A stretch of DNA of 64,000 nucleotides, taken from JBAYDV01 sp041672845 (GTDB taxonomy: Bacteria; Bacteroidota; Bacteroidia; Bacteroidales; UBA932). Below the pieces are notes generated by a model. It saw only the letters and a program-made list of their open reading frames with translations, searched no databases and was not told the DNA's origin. Shown here piece after piece: positions 1 to 9,092 of the stretch; the first letter of the stretch is position 1; each line of letters begins with the position of its first letter. The stretch spans positions 99,325 through 163,324 of the forward strand of contig JBAYYV010000005.1 of the NCBI GenBank assembly GCA_041672845.1, written 5' to 3'. The position numbers were made by a program, and so were the translations under genes.

Positions 1-1
1 T

Positions 2-3000
2 TGGATAAACTTATTCCCTATCAGTAATGACGAAGTAGATTTACTACCTATCTGGTATAGAATTCATAATCTCAATAGTAGAAATCTTTTTAATACTCCA
101 TTGGCTTATTTAAAAAATGGAGAACAATATGTTAATCTAGGTTCTTCATGGTATGTGGTAAAAATATATAAAAAAAGAGATTTAAAACTTATTAGTGGTT
201 TAAAAATTAAGACAGAATATCTTTCTGGAAATTCTATAATGAAGAATTCTTGTAATAAGAGTTTAGGGTTAAATATGAATTTTAATGTTCTTCCTCTTAA
301 TCAAGATGATTCCCATGTAGTAAATAGTAAAAATGGAACCCCACTTTTTTCTATTATTAGTGAAAGTTTTCACCCTTTTCATAGAGGATCTTTACCTTTG
401 AAATGGATATCTCTATTTTTCTTTATTTTATCTGTATTCTCCTATCATTTGAGAAATAAAAATATTAAATCTTTTAATATTACTTTTATTTCTCTGCTAA
501 TAACAGCTGTCATTTCTCAAATACTGGCTTTTCAATGTGGTCCTAATTCTATTATTTTTTCACCTGAATTATATGCAGACAATACTTTTGTAAATTCTCT
601 TGGACAGCTGTTGATAGGACAGGTTTTAATCTTTCTAGTTGCACTAGCTTTTTTCACTATAAGAAGAGATATTTATAAAAAATATATACTATCGAAAAAG
701 GCATGGAAAATACTGTTAAGAATAATATTCAGTACCGTTTCAATACTTGTATTCATATACATACATATTTCACTTCGCTCATTAATATTTAATTCTAATA
801 TTAATCTAGAACTATATAGATTACAAAATATTAATTTTTATTCTATATTAGTATACTTAGGTTTAGCTTTACTTTTCTTTACTTTACTAATGAGTATTCA
901 GATGACTTTGAATACCATTCCTTCTAAAAAACATCTAAGTATATTTTCAAATAAGAATTTAATAATATACATAGTAGTTATATCTATATATACTTTAGCC
1001 ACTTTAGGTATTTCAGGTTTTTCTAAAGAAGTAAATAATAGTTATATATGGACAAACAAATTAGCTAGTGAACGAGATTTATCATTAGAAATAGGACTTA
1101 GAGACGTAGAAAAACATATCGTAACAGATCCTTTTATTAGACAAATAATAACTATTCCACATAGTGAAGACTTAATCAGTCAAAGACTTAGTGAATTATA
1201 CTTTCATAATATTACTCAAAATTATAATGTTAATATTACTGTCTGCCGACAAAACGATAAATTACAGACTAGACAATATCCCTATCCTGTAGATTGTTAT
1301 CATTTCTTCCAATCTGAGATAATTAATAAATATGGTATCGCTCTTGATGCTTTTTCATCTTTCTATTTCATTAATAATTATAAAGAACATATTAGTTATA
1401 TCGGAGCTTTTACATTTATTAAACATCATATTAGATACAACTTATATTTAGAAATAAATTCTAAACTTTTAAGTAAAGAAATAGGATACCCTTCTTTATT
1501 AGTAAATCAGAAGAATTTTGACTCCAAGAATATACCTACTCCGTTCAGTTATGCTAAATATTATGAAAATAAACTTTCATCTTATAGTGGTCGTTACAAT
1601 TATCCTATTAAGTTAACGACTCCGCATAAAATAGGATATTATACCACTCTATCAGGTGGTTATAGGCATTTCATTAATCAGTTAACTCCTGATGCAATTA
1701 TTTTCATTAGCCGTCCTGAACGTTCTATATGGGCCTATTTAATATCTCTCTCTTATACTATTTTATTCTTCGCAGCTATAATCATATCTCTTTCTAGAAT
1801 AAGTAGAAAAAGAACTGTCGACAAAACCAATATACACTCATCTTTTACTAAAAAAATAAATTACCTAGTTACATTATCCTTAGTAACTGCATTAATATTT
1901 ATGGGCATAGGTTCAGTGCTCTTCACTATAAATCTTATTCATGAGAATAACACTATTCGCATGGAAGAGAAATTATCTTCTGTCCAGAACACTATATCTG
2001 AAATGTGTAAATATGCATCTCAATATAACGAAATAAACACTCAAGGAATGTTCCAAGCTATGGATAGAGTAGCTAAAAATACACATGTCGACATTAATCT
2101 TTTCGATCCACATGGTCGACTAATTCGTTCTACTAAACCTGATGTTTTCAATCAGTATTTAGCCAGTTCTAGAATAAAACCGGACCCATATTACCAATTA
2201 ATTTATCAGAATAAACATATGGTAATTATTCCTGATCAGATTTGTGGATTAAATTATTATTCTCTTTATGCTCCTATTTTTAATTTGAATGGTAAATTAA
2301 TTACGATAGCACATATACCATATTTTTATAGTTCAGAGTTTAATGCTGACTCGTCGTCAATACTAGCTGCTATTATAAATTTATACTTATTATTAATTAT
2401 TGTAGCATTAATTAGTGGACATGCTTTATCAAATTCTGTGACGAAACCATTGGTTCTAATTAGTCGTAGAATGCAAGAAATGGATATCAATCACCAAACC
2501 AGACATATTGATTACTCTGGGCAAGATGAATTAGGTATGCTTGTCCGTTCTTATAACAATATGGTCGATGACCTAAAAGAAAATACGAAGATTTTGGCTG
2601 AACGAGAACGTCAAGAAGCATGGAAACAAATGGCTCGTCAGATAGCTCATGAAATAAAAAATCCACTTACTCCTATGCGATTAAGCATTCAGCATTTGGT
2701 TAGAATGAAAAAACAAGGAAATGATCAATGGATTAATAAATTTGAAGATCTTTCAAAATCATTATTAGAACAAATAGATATCCTTTCAGACACTGCATCT
2801 GAATTCTCTAGTTTTGCAAAATTCTATCAAGAAGATGATACAGAAATTGATTTAGTTAAACTTATATATGATGAAAAGATTTTATTTGATCATAATGAAA
2901 AAATTAAATTTATTCTGGATATTCCATTCTCTTCTGCTATTATAAAAGGGAAAAAAGAGCAATTAGTAAGGACTTTCGTTAATTTAATTTCTAACGGGAT

Positions 3001-3274
3001 ACAAGCTCTAGATGAAATTGATAATCCATTTATCAAAATAAGTATCTCTGTAGAAAATCGTATGTATAAAGTAGATATTCAAGATAATGGTCTTGGTATC
3101 AAAAATGAAAATCTAGAAAAATTATTTACTCCTAACTTCACTACGAAAACCTCTGGAACAGGTTTAGGTTTATCTATTTGTAAAAATATTATAGAGCAAA
3201 CTGGTGGTGAAATTCATTATAAGAAATCAGAATTCGGTGGAGCCGACTTCTATTTTACACTTCCGATACTTTAA
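2..3274 (+). CDS. NtrY-like membrane sensor histidine kinase (5' end outside window)
   Basis: The reading frame is open from base 2, so the gene starts before the window; the TTG near base 101 is an internal codon. About 1,090 residues are visible. There are about six N-terminal membrane helices, an extracytoplasmic region, two more helices around bases 1720-1930, a second extracytoplasmic stretch, a last helix near 2350-2410, and then a HAMP linker. The kinase core follows: the H-box HEIKNPLTPM with the phosphoacceptor His codon at 2648-2650, the N-box NLISNGIQALDE, the G1 box DNGLGI and the G2 box GTGLGLSICKN. The sequence around the H-box (WKQMARQIAHEIKNPLTPM) is typical of NtrY-type kinases. 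The stimulus is unknown. A sigma-54-type response regulator lies convergently 39 bp downstream and is the obvious partner (inference). Confidence 0.9.
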   Translation, partial: WINLFPISNDEVDLLPIWYRIHNLNSRNLFNTPLAYLKNGEQYVNLGSSWYVVKIYKKRDLKLISGLKIKTEYLSGNSIMKNSCNKSLGLNMNFNVLPLNQDDSHVVNSKNGTPLFSIISESFHPFHRGSLPLKWISLFFFILSVFSYHLRNKNIKSFNITFISLLITAVISQILAFQCGPNSIIFSPELYADNTFVNSLGQLLIGQVLIFLVALAFFTIRRDIYKKYILSKKAWKILLRIIFSTVSILVFIYIHISLRSLIFNSNINLELYRLQNINFYSILVYLGLALLFFTLLMSIQMTLNTIPSKKHLSIFSNKNLIIYIVVISIYTLATLGISGFSKEVNNSYIWTNKLASERDLSLEIGLRDVEKHIVTDPFIRQIITIPHSEDLISQRLSELYFHNITQNYNVNITVCRQNDKLQTRQYPYPVDCYHFFQSEIINKYGIALDAFSSFYFINNYKEHISYIGAFTFIKHHIRYNLYLEINSKLLSKEIGYPSLLVNQKNFDSKNIPTPFSYAKYYENKLSSYSGRYNYPIKLTTPHKIGYYTTLSGGYRHFINQLTPDAIIFISRPERSIWAYLISLSYTILFFAAIIISLSRISRKRTVDKTNIHSSFTKKINYLVTLSLVTALIFMGIGSVLFTINLIHENNTIRMEEKLSSVQNTISEMCKYASQYNEINTQGMFQAMDRVAKNTHVDINLFDPHGRLIRSTKPDVFNQYLASSRIKPDPYYQLIYQNKHMVIIPDQICGLNYYSLYAPIFNLNGKLITIAHIPYFYSSEFNADSSSILAAIINLYLLLIIVALISGHALSNSVTKPLVLISRRMQEMDINHQTRHIDYSGQDELGMLVRSYNNMVDDLKENTKILAERERQEAWKQMARQIAHEIKNPLTPMRLSIQHLVRMKKQGNDQWINKFEDLSKSLLEQIDILSDTASEFSSFAKFYQEDDTEIDLVKLIYDEKILFDHNEKIKFILDIPFSSAIIKGKKEQLVRTFVNLISNGIQALDEIDNPFIKISISVENRMYKVDIQDNGLGIKNENLEKLFTPNFTTKTSGTGLGLSICKNIIEQTGGEIHYKKSEFGGADFYFTLPIL

Positions 3275-3313
3275 TCATGCTAAATTAAAATTTTACTGAA
3301 ACAAAATTATCTT

Positions 3314-4474
3314 TTACGATGGATTAGAATAAAGGACAACATCTTCTTTAGTAATTTCATTCCCGTTAGACAAAATTATAAGACGTTCGATGACATTATG
3401 TAATTCACGTATATTACCTGACCATGGGAGATTCTTCAGAACCTCCATAGCATCTCCATCTATTTTAGTAGTAGATTTACCAGCAGATGTACATATCTCA
3501 TTAATGAAATAATTTATTAGTATTGGAATATCGACTTTTCTTTCTGCTAGTGTGGGTACATGAATAACGATTACTGATAATCTATGATATAAGTCTTCCC
3601 TGAAAGTTTTTTTCTTAATTTCTTCTTTAAGATTCTTATTAGTAGCACAAATGACTCTAACATCTACATTGATATCTTTATCAGAACCCACTCTAGAAAG
3701 TTTGTTTTCTTGAAGAACTCTTAAAACTTTAGACTGAGCTGCTAAACTCATATCACCTATTTCATCTAAGAATAATGTACCACCATCAGCTTGTTCAAAT
3801 TTACCTTTATGCTGTTTTATAGCTGATGTAAAAGCTCCTTTTTCATGACCGAATAATTCACTTTCTATTAATTCTGAAGGAATAGCGGCACAATTCACTT
3901 CTATAAAAGGCATGGTAGCTCTTTCGCTCTTTTCATGAAGCCATTTAGCTACTAATTCTTTACCAGTACCATTAGATCCTGTTACTAAAACTCTAGCATC
4001 AGTCGGCGCTACTCTATCTATCATGGCTTTTATTCTCTGAATAGGTTTAGAATCACCTATCATTTCAGGAACACTAGTTATTTTTTTCTTTAATCGTTTA
4101 GTCTCTTTTACTAATATATCTTTATCTGTAACATTCTTAAGAGTTATAAGAATTCTGTTTAAGTCTAATGGTTTCTGAATAAAATCATATGCCCCTTTTT
4201 TAATACATTCTACAGCAGTATCTATACTACCATGTCCAGATATCATAATTACTTGGGATTCACACTTTGTTTTACTTAAGTTATCTAAAAATTCTATACC
4301 ATCCATTTTAGGCATCTTGATATCTGAAAATATTACATCAAATCCTCCATTTATAGCTTTTTCTAATCCATCTTTTCCATCTTCTGCTAAAGTACATTTA
4401 TGTCCCTCAAATTCGAGAATTTCTTTCATAGTATTACGAATACTGCGTTCATCATCTATTATCAATATTTTCAT
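3314..4474 (-). CDS. NtrC/NtrX-type response regulator without C-terminal HTH
   Basis: The 386-residue protein has a receiver domain with acidic pocket D7-D8, phosphoacceptor D51 and K101. An AAA+ sigma-54 activator domain follows, with Walker A GSNGTGKE (166-173), Walker B residues D237-E238 and the sigma-54-contact loop at 213-218 reading GAFTSA instead of GAFTGA. The protein ends right after the AAA+ lid (about residue 386), whereas NtrC proteins of 450-480 residues carry a Fis-type helix-turn-helix there. No such HTH is visible. This short form is, as far as I recall, widespread in Bacteroidota. It is convergent with the NtrY-like kinase, which is its likely partner. How it reaches promoters without its own DNA-binding domain cannot be told from the sequence. 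Confidence 0.9.
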   Translation of the reverse strand: MKILIIDDERSIRNTMKEILEFEGHKCTLAEDGKDGLEKAINGGFDVIFSDIKMPKMDGIEFLDNLSKTKCESQVIMISGHGSIDTAVECIKKGAYDFIQKPLDLNRILITLKNVTDKDILVKETKRLKKKITSVPEMIGDSKPIQRIKAMIDRVAPTDARVLVTGSNGTGKELVAKWLHEKSERATMPFIEVNCAAIPSELIESELFGHEKGAFTSAIKQHKGKFEQADGGTLFLDEIGDMSLAAQSKVLRVLQENKLSRVGSDKDINVDVRVICATNKNLKEEIKKKTFREDLYHRLSVIVIHVPTLAERKVDIPILINYFINEICTSAGKSTTKIDGDAMEVLKNLPWSGNIRELHNVIERLIILSNGNEITKEDVVLYSNPS

Positions 4475-4496
4475 CTTGTCATATTTTAGAAGATTA

Positions 4497-4525
4497 CAAA
4501 TATACTTAATAATTTATTAACTTTG
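4497..4525. promoter_or_regulatory. Divergent −7 promoter boxes, response regulator / cmk
   Basis: A Bacteroidota-type −7 box TAACTTTG lies at 4518-4525 on the + strand, 37 bp before cmk. A second one, TATATTTG, lies at 4504-4497 on the − strand, 23 bp before the response-regulator start. No clear TTTG −33 box is seen for either, so the calls rest on the −7 match and the position in the divergent gap. Confidence 0.5.
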
Positions 4526-4561
4526 TATTTAATATAATTACACTTAATCCAGAAACAATAG

Positions 4562-5278
4562 ATGCCTAATCCCAAGATAATAATAGCTATTGACGGACAT
4601 TCTTCTACCGGGAAAAGTACTTTCGCAAAAATGATTGCCGCCAAACTATCTTACGTATATATTGACACCGGAGCTTTATATCGAGCAGTTACTTTTTTCG
4701 CAATGGAAAAAGGGTTTATAGCTGCTGATAAAAAAGAAAATCCAAAAATTTCGATAGATACTACAGCATTAATTATGGCTTTGCCTAACTGTAATATAGA
4801 ATTTAAGGCTAACGCCAATGGAAAGAATCGTACTTTTTTGAATAAAAAGGATATAGAAAAGGATATTAGAACCATGAAAGTTTCTAACAATGTAAGTCCT
4901 ATAGCTACGATTCCAGAAGTTAGAAATTATATAAATATTTTATTACATAAGATGGGTGAGCAAAAAGGTATAGTAATGGATGGTAGAGATATAGGTACTG
5001 CAGTATTTCCTAATGCAGAATTAAAAATTTTTATGACAGCTTCTGCTAAAATTAGAGCTAAGAGGAGATTTAAGGAACTACAATCTATAAACCCTAATAT
5101 AAGTTTTAAAACAGTCCTGAAGAATATTGAAGAAAGAGATTATATAGATAGTCATAGAGCGACTGCACCACTAGTTCGTGCAAAAGATTCTTTATTGTTA
5201 GATAATAGTTATATGACTATAGATGACCAGCTTAATTGGTTTGAAGAAATTATGAAAAAGTACTTAAAATATGAATAA
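4562..5278 (+). CDS. cmk: Cytidylate kinase
   Basis: CMP/dCMP kinase phosphorylates CMP and dCMP with ATP in the cytoplasm as part of pyrimidine nucleotide recycling. The 238-residue protein begins with the Walker A loop IDGHSSTGKST (residues about 10-20), followed by the YIDTGALYRAV segment and the MDGRDIGTAVFP motif, all characteristic of Cmk. The length is normal for the family. The stop codon overlaps the start of ispH, and cmk-ispH is a familiar pairing in Bacteroidota, so co-transcription and translational coupling are likely. There is no Shine-Dalgarno sequence before the ATG, as usual in this phylum. Confidence 0.95.
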   Translation: MPNPKIIIAIDGHSSTGKSTFAKMIAAKLSYVYIDTGALYRAVTFFAMEKGFIAADKKENPKISIDTTALIMALPNCNIEFKANANGKNRTFLNKKDIEKDIRTMKVSNNVSPIATIPEVRNYINILLHKMGEQKGIVMDGRDIGTAVFPNAELKIFMTASAKIRAKRRFKELQSINPNISFKTVLKNIEERDYIDSHRATAPLVRAKDSLLLDNSYMTIDDQLNWFEEIMKKYLKYE

Positions 5279-6152
5279 TTTCAAAGTTAATATAGATGAA
5301 GGTTCAGGCTGCTGTTTCGGTGTAAATAGAGCCATAGAAAAGGTAGAAGAGTATTTGAAATATCATGATAAATTATACTCTTTAGGGGCTATTGTTCATA
5401 ATGATACCGAAATAGAAAGATTAGCTACTAATGGTTTAGTAACTATTAACTATACAGATTTTCATAGAATGGAACATGAGACTATCCTTATTAGAGCTCA
5501 TGGAGAACCTCCTAGAACTTATCAAACTGCACATCGCAATAATATTGATTTAATAGACTGCAGCTGTCCTGTGGTTTTGAAATTACAAGAAAAAATAAAA
5601 CAGACTTATCTAGATAATAAAGATAAAGGTGGTCAGATAGTTATATTTGGGAAAAAAGGTCATGCTGAAGTTAATGGTCTCGTCGGCCAATGTAATGGAA
5701 ATGCGACTATTATAGAAAAATTTGAAGATATCGATAATTTAGTAAAAAATGCTGATATAGATATTGATAGACCTATTTATTTATTTTCTCAAACTACTAA
5801 AGACGTAAATTCTTATTCAGATATTTGCGATAGATTATCTTTCTTAACTAAGAATATAAAAATATATAATACTATTTGTTCTCAAGTCTCTTCTAGACAT
5901 CCTATGCTGAAAAAATTTGCCGCTGAAAATGATCTTTTATTATTTATCAGTGGAAAGGAAAGTTCTAACGGACATGCATTATGTGAATTTTGTAAATCAT
6001 GTAATCCTAATACTTATATGATACAAACTATAACCGATATAAAAAAAGAGTGGATCCAAAATATTAATTCTATAGGTATATGTGGTGCTACGTCTACCCC
6101 TAGATGGCAATTGAAAAAAATAGCCGATTATTTAGAGTCTTTAAATTCATAA
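5271..6152 (+). CDS. ispH: 4-hydroxy-3-methylbut-2-enyl diphosphate reductase
   Basis: IspH (LytB) performs the last step of the MEP isoprenoid pathway, reducing HMBPP to IPP and DMAPP with an iron-sulfur cluster. The 293-residue protein keeps the three cluster cysteines: one in GCCFGV (C15 by alignment), one in DCSCPVV and one in NTICSQVS. It also keeps the active-site segments VHNDTE, RAHGEPP and GHAEVNG (the proton-relay Glu), plus the C-terminal GATSTPRW substrate-binding motif. It overlaps cmk by 8 bp, which suggests translational coupling. Its presence indicates that this organism makes isoprenoids by the MEP route. Confidence 0.95.
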   Translation: MNNFKVNIDEGSGCCFGVNRAIEKVEEYLKYHDKLYSLGAIVHNDTEIERLATNGLVTINYTDFHRMEHETILIRAHGEPPRTYQTAHRNNIDLIDCSCPVVLKLQEKIKQTYLDNKDKGGQIVIFGKKGHAEVNGLVGQCNGNATIIEKFEDIDNLVKNADIDIDRPIYLFSQTTKDVNSYSDICDRLSFLTKNIKIYNTICSQVSSRHPMLKKFAAENDLLLFISGKESSNGHALCEFCKSCNPNTYMIQTITDIKKEWIQNINSIGICGATSTPRWQLKKIADYLESLNS

Positions 6153-6236
6153 TATTCATTCTACATAATATATATTTAAAAATATTCAAGAGACTATCTA
6201 GGAACTGTAAGTAATTAATAATTACACTAAATAAAA

Positions 6237-6267
6237 TTTGATTTCATTTAATATTTATATAGTTTTG
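6237..6267 (+). promoter_or_regulatory. efp promoter (TTTG-N19-TAGTTTTG)
   Basis: A complete Bacteroidota sigma-factor signature is present: −33 box TTTG at 6237-6240, a 19-nt spacer, and −7 box TAGTTTTG at 6260-6267. Transcription should start around 6272, giving an A/T-rich leader of about 28 nt before the efp ATG at 6300. Confidence 0.8.
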
Positions 6268-6299
6268 TAGGATTATCAAATAAAAATATAAGGAATAAT

Positions 6300-6866
6300 A
6301 TGACATCGACTGGAGATTTTAAAAACGGATTTTATTTAAACTTTAACGGGAAACCTTGTCAAATAATATGGTTTCAACATGTAAAACCTGGAAAAGGTCC
6401 TGCTTTTGTAAAAACTAAAATGCGTAACCTTGAAAATGGAAGAATATTAGAAAAAACATTCTCTTCCGGTGAAAAAGTAGAAGAGATATCTATAGAAAGA
6501 CGTCCTTATCAATATTTATATAAAGATGATATGGGATATAATTTTATGCATCAAGAAACTTTCGAACAAGTATCTATACAAGAAAATTTAATTACTAACG
6601 CTGACCTTATGAAAGAAGGACAGTTGGTAGAAATGATGTTCGAATCTGATAATGAGAGATGTCTTACTTGTGAATTCCCTACTTATGTAATTTTAAAAGT
6701 TATTTACACTGAACCAGCAGTTAAAGGCGATACAGCTTCTACGAATGCTACTAAAGTAGCTAAATTAGAAACTGGAGCTGAAATAATGGTTCCTCTTTTT
6801 GTAAATGAAGGAGATAAAATTAAAGTAAAAACTGAAGATAGATCTTACTCTGAACGAGTAAAATAA
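6300..6866 (+). CDS. efp: Elongation factor P
   Basis: EF-P binds stalled ribosomes between the P and E sites and helps form peptide bonds at polyproline stretches. The 188-residue length and the three-domain pattern are standard: an N-terminal KOW-like domain, then two OB-like domains. The tip of the domain-I loop, KPGKGPAF, places the functional residue at Lys32. No EpmA/EpmB-type modification gene is visible in the window, so whether Lys32 is modified is unknown. The gene has its own promoter upstream and a strong terminator downstream, so it is probably monocistronic. Confidence 0.95.
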   Translation: MTSTGDFKNGFYLNFNGKPCQIIWFQHVKPGKGPAFVKTKMRNLENGRILEKTFSSGEKVEEISIERRPYQYLYKDDMGYNFMHQETFEQVSIQENLITNADLMKEGQLVEMMFESDNERCLTCEFPTYVILKVIYTEPAVKGDTASTNATKVAKLETGAEIMVPLFVNEGDKIKVKTEDRSYSERVK

Positions 6867-6947
6867 TAAAATAAAAATACCAAACTAAAAAATTAATCTA
6901 AAAAAATATACTTAATGTAAGTTACGAAATTTCAAAAACTATCTATG

Positions 6948-6985
6948 AAATGTCTGCTATTTTATTAATGCAGACATTTTTTATA
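6948..6985 (+). terminator. Intrinsic terminator after efp
   Basis: A perfect 10-bp stem (AAATGTCTGC at 6948-6957 with GCAGACATTT at 6970-6979) has a 12-nt loop and is followed by a T-rich run. It lies about 80 bp past the efp stop. Confidence 0.8.
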
Positions 6986-7019
6986 TTTTAAATTAAGTCT
7001 AACTGCCTATAAATAGCTC

Positions 7020-8351
7020 TTAAGATTCATCATGAATAGTTATTTCTTCTGAGATTTTAACTAAAGCTATATTTTTATTAGCTAGGACTAAGGCTTTTTT
7101 CCTTCTAATTTTACGATCTATTTTACGGTAATAATATGATACAATTCTAATAAGCACTAATGATAATAATAATAGTGCAATCGCTATTTCATAACTTAAT
7201 CTCTGTCCTATAGCTTTTCTGGCTATTAGATAATCCGGATCACTTGTCAACATCTTAGAAATTAAAGTTTTATTAAATTCTCCGAGATAAGCTTTATCTA
7301 CTATTACTCCATCATTCATATATACTAAACCACCATTTGAACGATTCATAGATATTAATGTCTTATAATCTGTATATAAGAATATATCTTCTGGGATATG
7401 GTGAGCCCTACAGAAATCTTTCGCGTCTTGATTTTGGGCTGATGAAAGATATATTACTTCTGCTCCATCATTTATAATCTGAGATTCTATAACTTTTATC
7501 TTATTCCATTTTTTGGAATTATACATTTTTTGTAAATCTGTAATTATAAAAAACACTATAGATCTATCTGTTCTTAATAATTTTTCTGTAACATAATGGC
7601 CATCTAAATCAGACACAGTAAAATCAAACGCATCTCTTTCTTCTCCTGACACTACTACTGATTTAGAATCTACAAAAGTCCATGAATCATCTGGCAAATT
7701 TTCTAAATTAAATACTTGTGTTTTCCCATACTTTTCATATGTAAAAACTGTATTATACTTCACATTTTCTTGTACTAATTCTAATTTTCCATTGACATCA
7801 GTCCCTATCTGAAAATTACCAAAATCCATCATTGGCTGAGTTTTAAGAGCATCTATTCCAACCCCCAAAATAAGCAAAGCATATACTCCTATAGAAATCC
7901 ATTCTATTTTAGGAGATGCTACTATATTACTACTAAAATATTTCTTCTTTATAAAAATAACTGATATAAGAACTGTGAGAATTACATCTTTGCCAAATGT
8001 TTGCCAATTAGTTAGATGTATGGCTTCTCCGAAACAACCACAATCATGGATAGGATTAAAGACTGCTAACACTAATGTGAGTCCTGTAAAGAAAAGCATT
8101 AATAAAAGGCCTGCTCTCATAGATACTTTCATTCTTAGTCCTAATAATATGCATATTCCGATTAAGAATTCTAATAGAGATAATATTAATCCCGAAGGTA
8201 TCGCTAGGGATGTTAAAAATGAAAGATGCATCATCTTAAAATATTCTTCCATAATAAGGCCTGTACCTACTGGATCTACTACTTTTAAGAATCCTGATAA
8301 AATGAATGTTAACCCAAAAATAACTCTAAATAAGCTTACTAGAAATCTCAT
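7020..8351 (-). CDS. DoxX/MauE-type membrane protein (BT_3928-like)
   Basis: With the ATG at 8351 the protein is about 443 residues (MRFLVSLFRV...). The frame runs on to 8462, but that would put its start inside tmk, while 8351 falls 10 bp after the tmk stop, so I chose 8351. The N-terminal half has four membrane helices of the DoxX/MauE type, with GLTFILSGFLKVVDP and CGCFGEAI segments like those of Bacteroidota DoxX proteins. A further helix and a long soluble extracytoplasmic region follow, then a C-terminal helix near residues 400-420 and a basic tail. A redox or quinone-linked role is common to the superfamily, but the exact function is unknown. It is cotranscribed with tmk. Confidence 0.75.
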   Translation of the reverse strand: MRFLVSLFRVIFGLTFILSGFLKVVDPVGTGLIMEEYFKMMHLSFLTSLAIPSGLILSLLEFLIGICILLGLRMKVSMRAGLLLMLFFTGLTLVLAVFNPIHDCGCFGEAIHLTNWQTFGKDVILTVLISVIFIKKKYFSSNIVASPKIEWISIGVYALLILGVGIDALKTQPMMDFGNFQIGTDVNGKLELVQENVKYNTVFTYEKYGKTQVFNLENLPDDSWTFVDSKSVVVSGEERDAFDFTVSDLDGHYVTEKLLRTDRSIVFFIITDLQKMYNSKKWNKIKVIESQIINDGAEVIYLSSAQNQDAKDFCRAHHIPEDIFLYTDYKTLISMNRSNGGLVYMNDGVIVDKAYLGEFNKTLISKMLTSDPDYLIARKAIGQRLSYEIAIALLLLSLVLIRIVSYYYRKIDRKIRRKKALVLANKNIALVKISEEITIHDES

Positions 8352-8361
8352 TTTAAATAAT

Positions 8362-9033
8362 TTATCTTTTACAAATTTGTTTCTTAATTTGCTGGAAAAT
8401 ATCATTAGCTGCCAACATAGACCCATTATTATCTCCACAGTCAATTCGTAAAAAGTTTTCATCTTTTTCTAACTGTGCTAAATATATAGCTCTTACTTTT
8501 TTCTGAAAATCCATACTTGCTTCATGAATATCTGCCTTGCCTTCTAAATAATTTCTATCATCACCTTTTCTATTTTCTTTTAATCTATTTTCCACAAAAT
8601 CCAAAGGGACATCTAGGAAAATATTGACATCAGGCTGAGGAATATTAAAATATTCATATTCAGTTTTCAATATCCAATTTCTTAAATATTCAATTTCTTT
8701 TTCTGAATTTAATTTTGCGCATTGGAATGCTATGTTAGAATAAACATATCTATCTATTAAGACAGTATCTCCAGCTTTTAAATATTTTTTTATTTCCTTA
8801 GAAGCTTCTCGTCTATCTTCTGCATAAAGTAGCGCCACTATTTGTGGATTCACCTCATCTATAGCGCCATAATCACCTCTAAGAAATTTAGAAATCATTT
8901 CACCCATGGGAGCAATTTGATATCGAGGAAAATGTATATAATGAATCTTATGCCCCTTTTCTAAATATTCTCTAAGCATTTTAACTTGAGTGGATTTTCC
9001 GGCACCATCTAAACCTTCTATAACTATAAGCAT
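8362..9033 (-). CDS. tmk: Thymidylate kinase
   Basis: dTMP kinase phosphorylates dTMP to dTDP for DNA synthesis. The 223-residue protein starts with the P-loop IEGLDGAGKSTQ (residues 4-15) and has the DRYVYSNIAFQ motif (the conserved DR(Y/H) substrate-binding segment) and LDVPLDFVENRL. The length is within the family range. A −7 promoter box lies about 32 bp upstream, and the DoxX-type gene follows 10 bp downstream on the same strand. No unusual features were seen. Confidence 0.95.
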   Translation of the reverse strand: MLIVIEGLDGAGKSTQVKMLREYLEKGHKIHYIHFPRYQIAPMGEMISKFLRGDYGAIDEVNPQIVALLYAEDRREASKEIKKYLKAGDTVLIDRYVYSNIAFQCAKLNSEKEIEYLRNWILKTEYEYFNIPQPDVNIFLDVPLDFVENRLKENRKGDDRNYLEGKADIHEASMDFQKKVRAIYLAQLEKDENFLRIDCGDNNGSMLAANDIFQQIKKQICKR

Positions 9034-9045
9034 TTTCTTTTTTTA

Positions 9046-9072
9046 TATCTTTGTAAGTATTTTACAAAATTA
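9046..9072. promoter_or_regulatory. Divergent −7 boxes, tmk / folP
   Basis: TATCTTTG at 9046-9053 on the + strand lies 39 bp before folP. TAATTTTG on the − strand (9072-9065) lies 32 bp before tmk. Both match TAnnTTTG; no convincing −33 element was seen for either. Confidence 0.5.
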
Positions 9073-9092
9073 AAAAAACAAATAGATATTAT

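Noticed and set aside
101..103. TTG at 101 as the start of the histidine kinase
   Set aside because: The frame is open to base 2 with similar coding character, so the gene begins outside the window.
7975..8451. 158-codon ORF on the + strand
   Set aside because: It is antisense to the DoxX and tmk genes with no recognisable domain.
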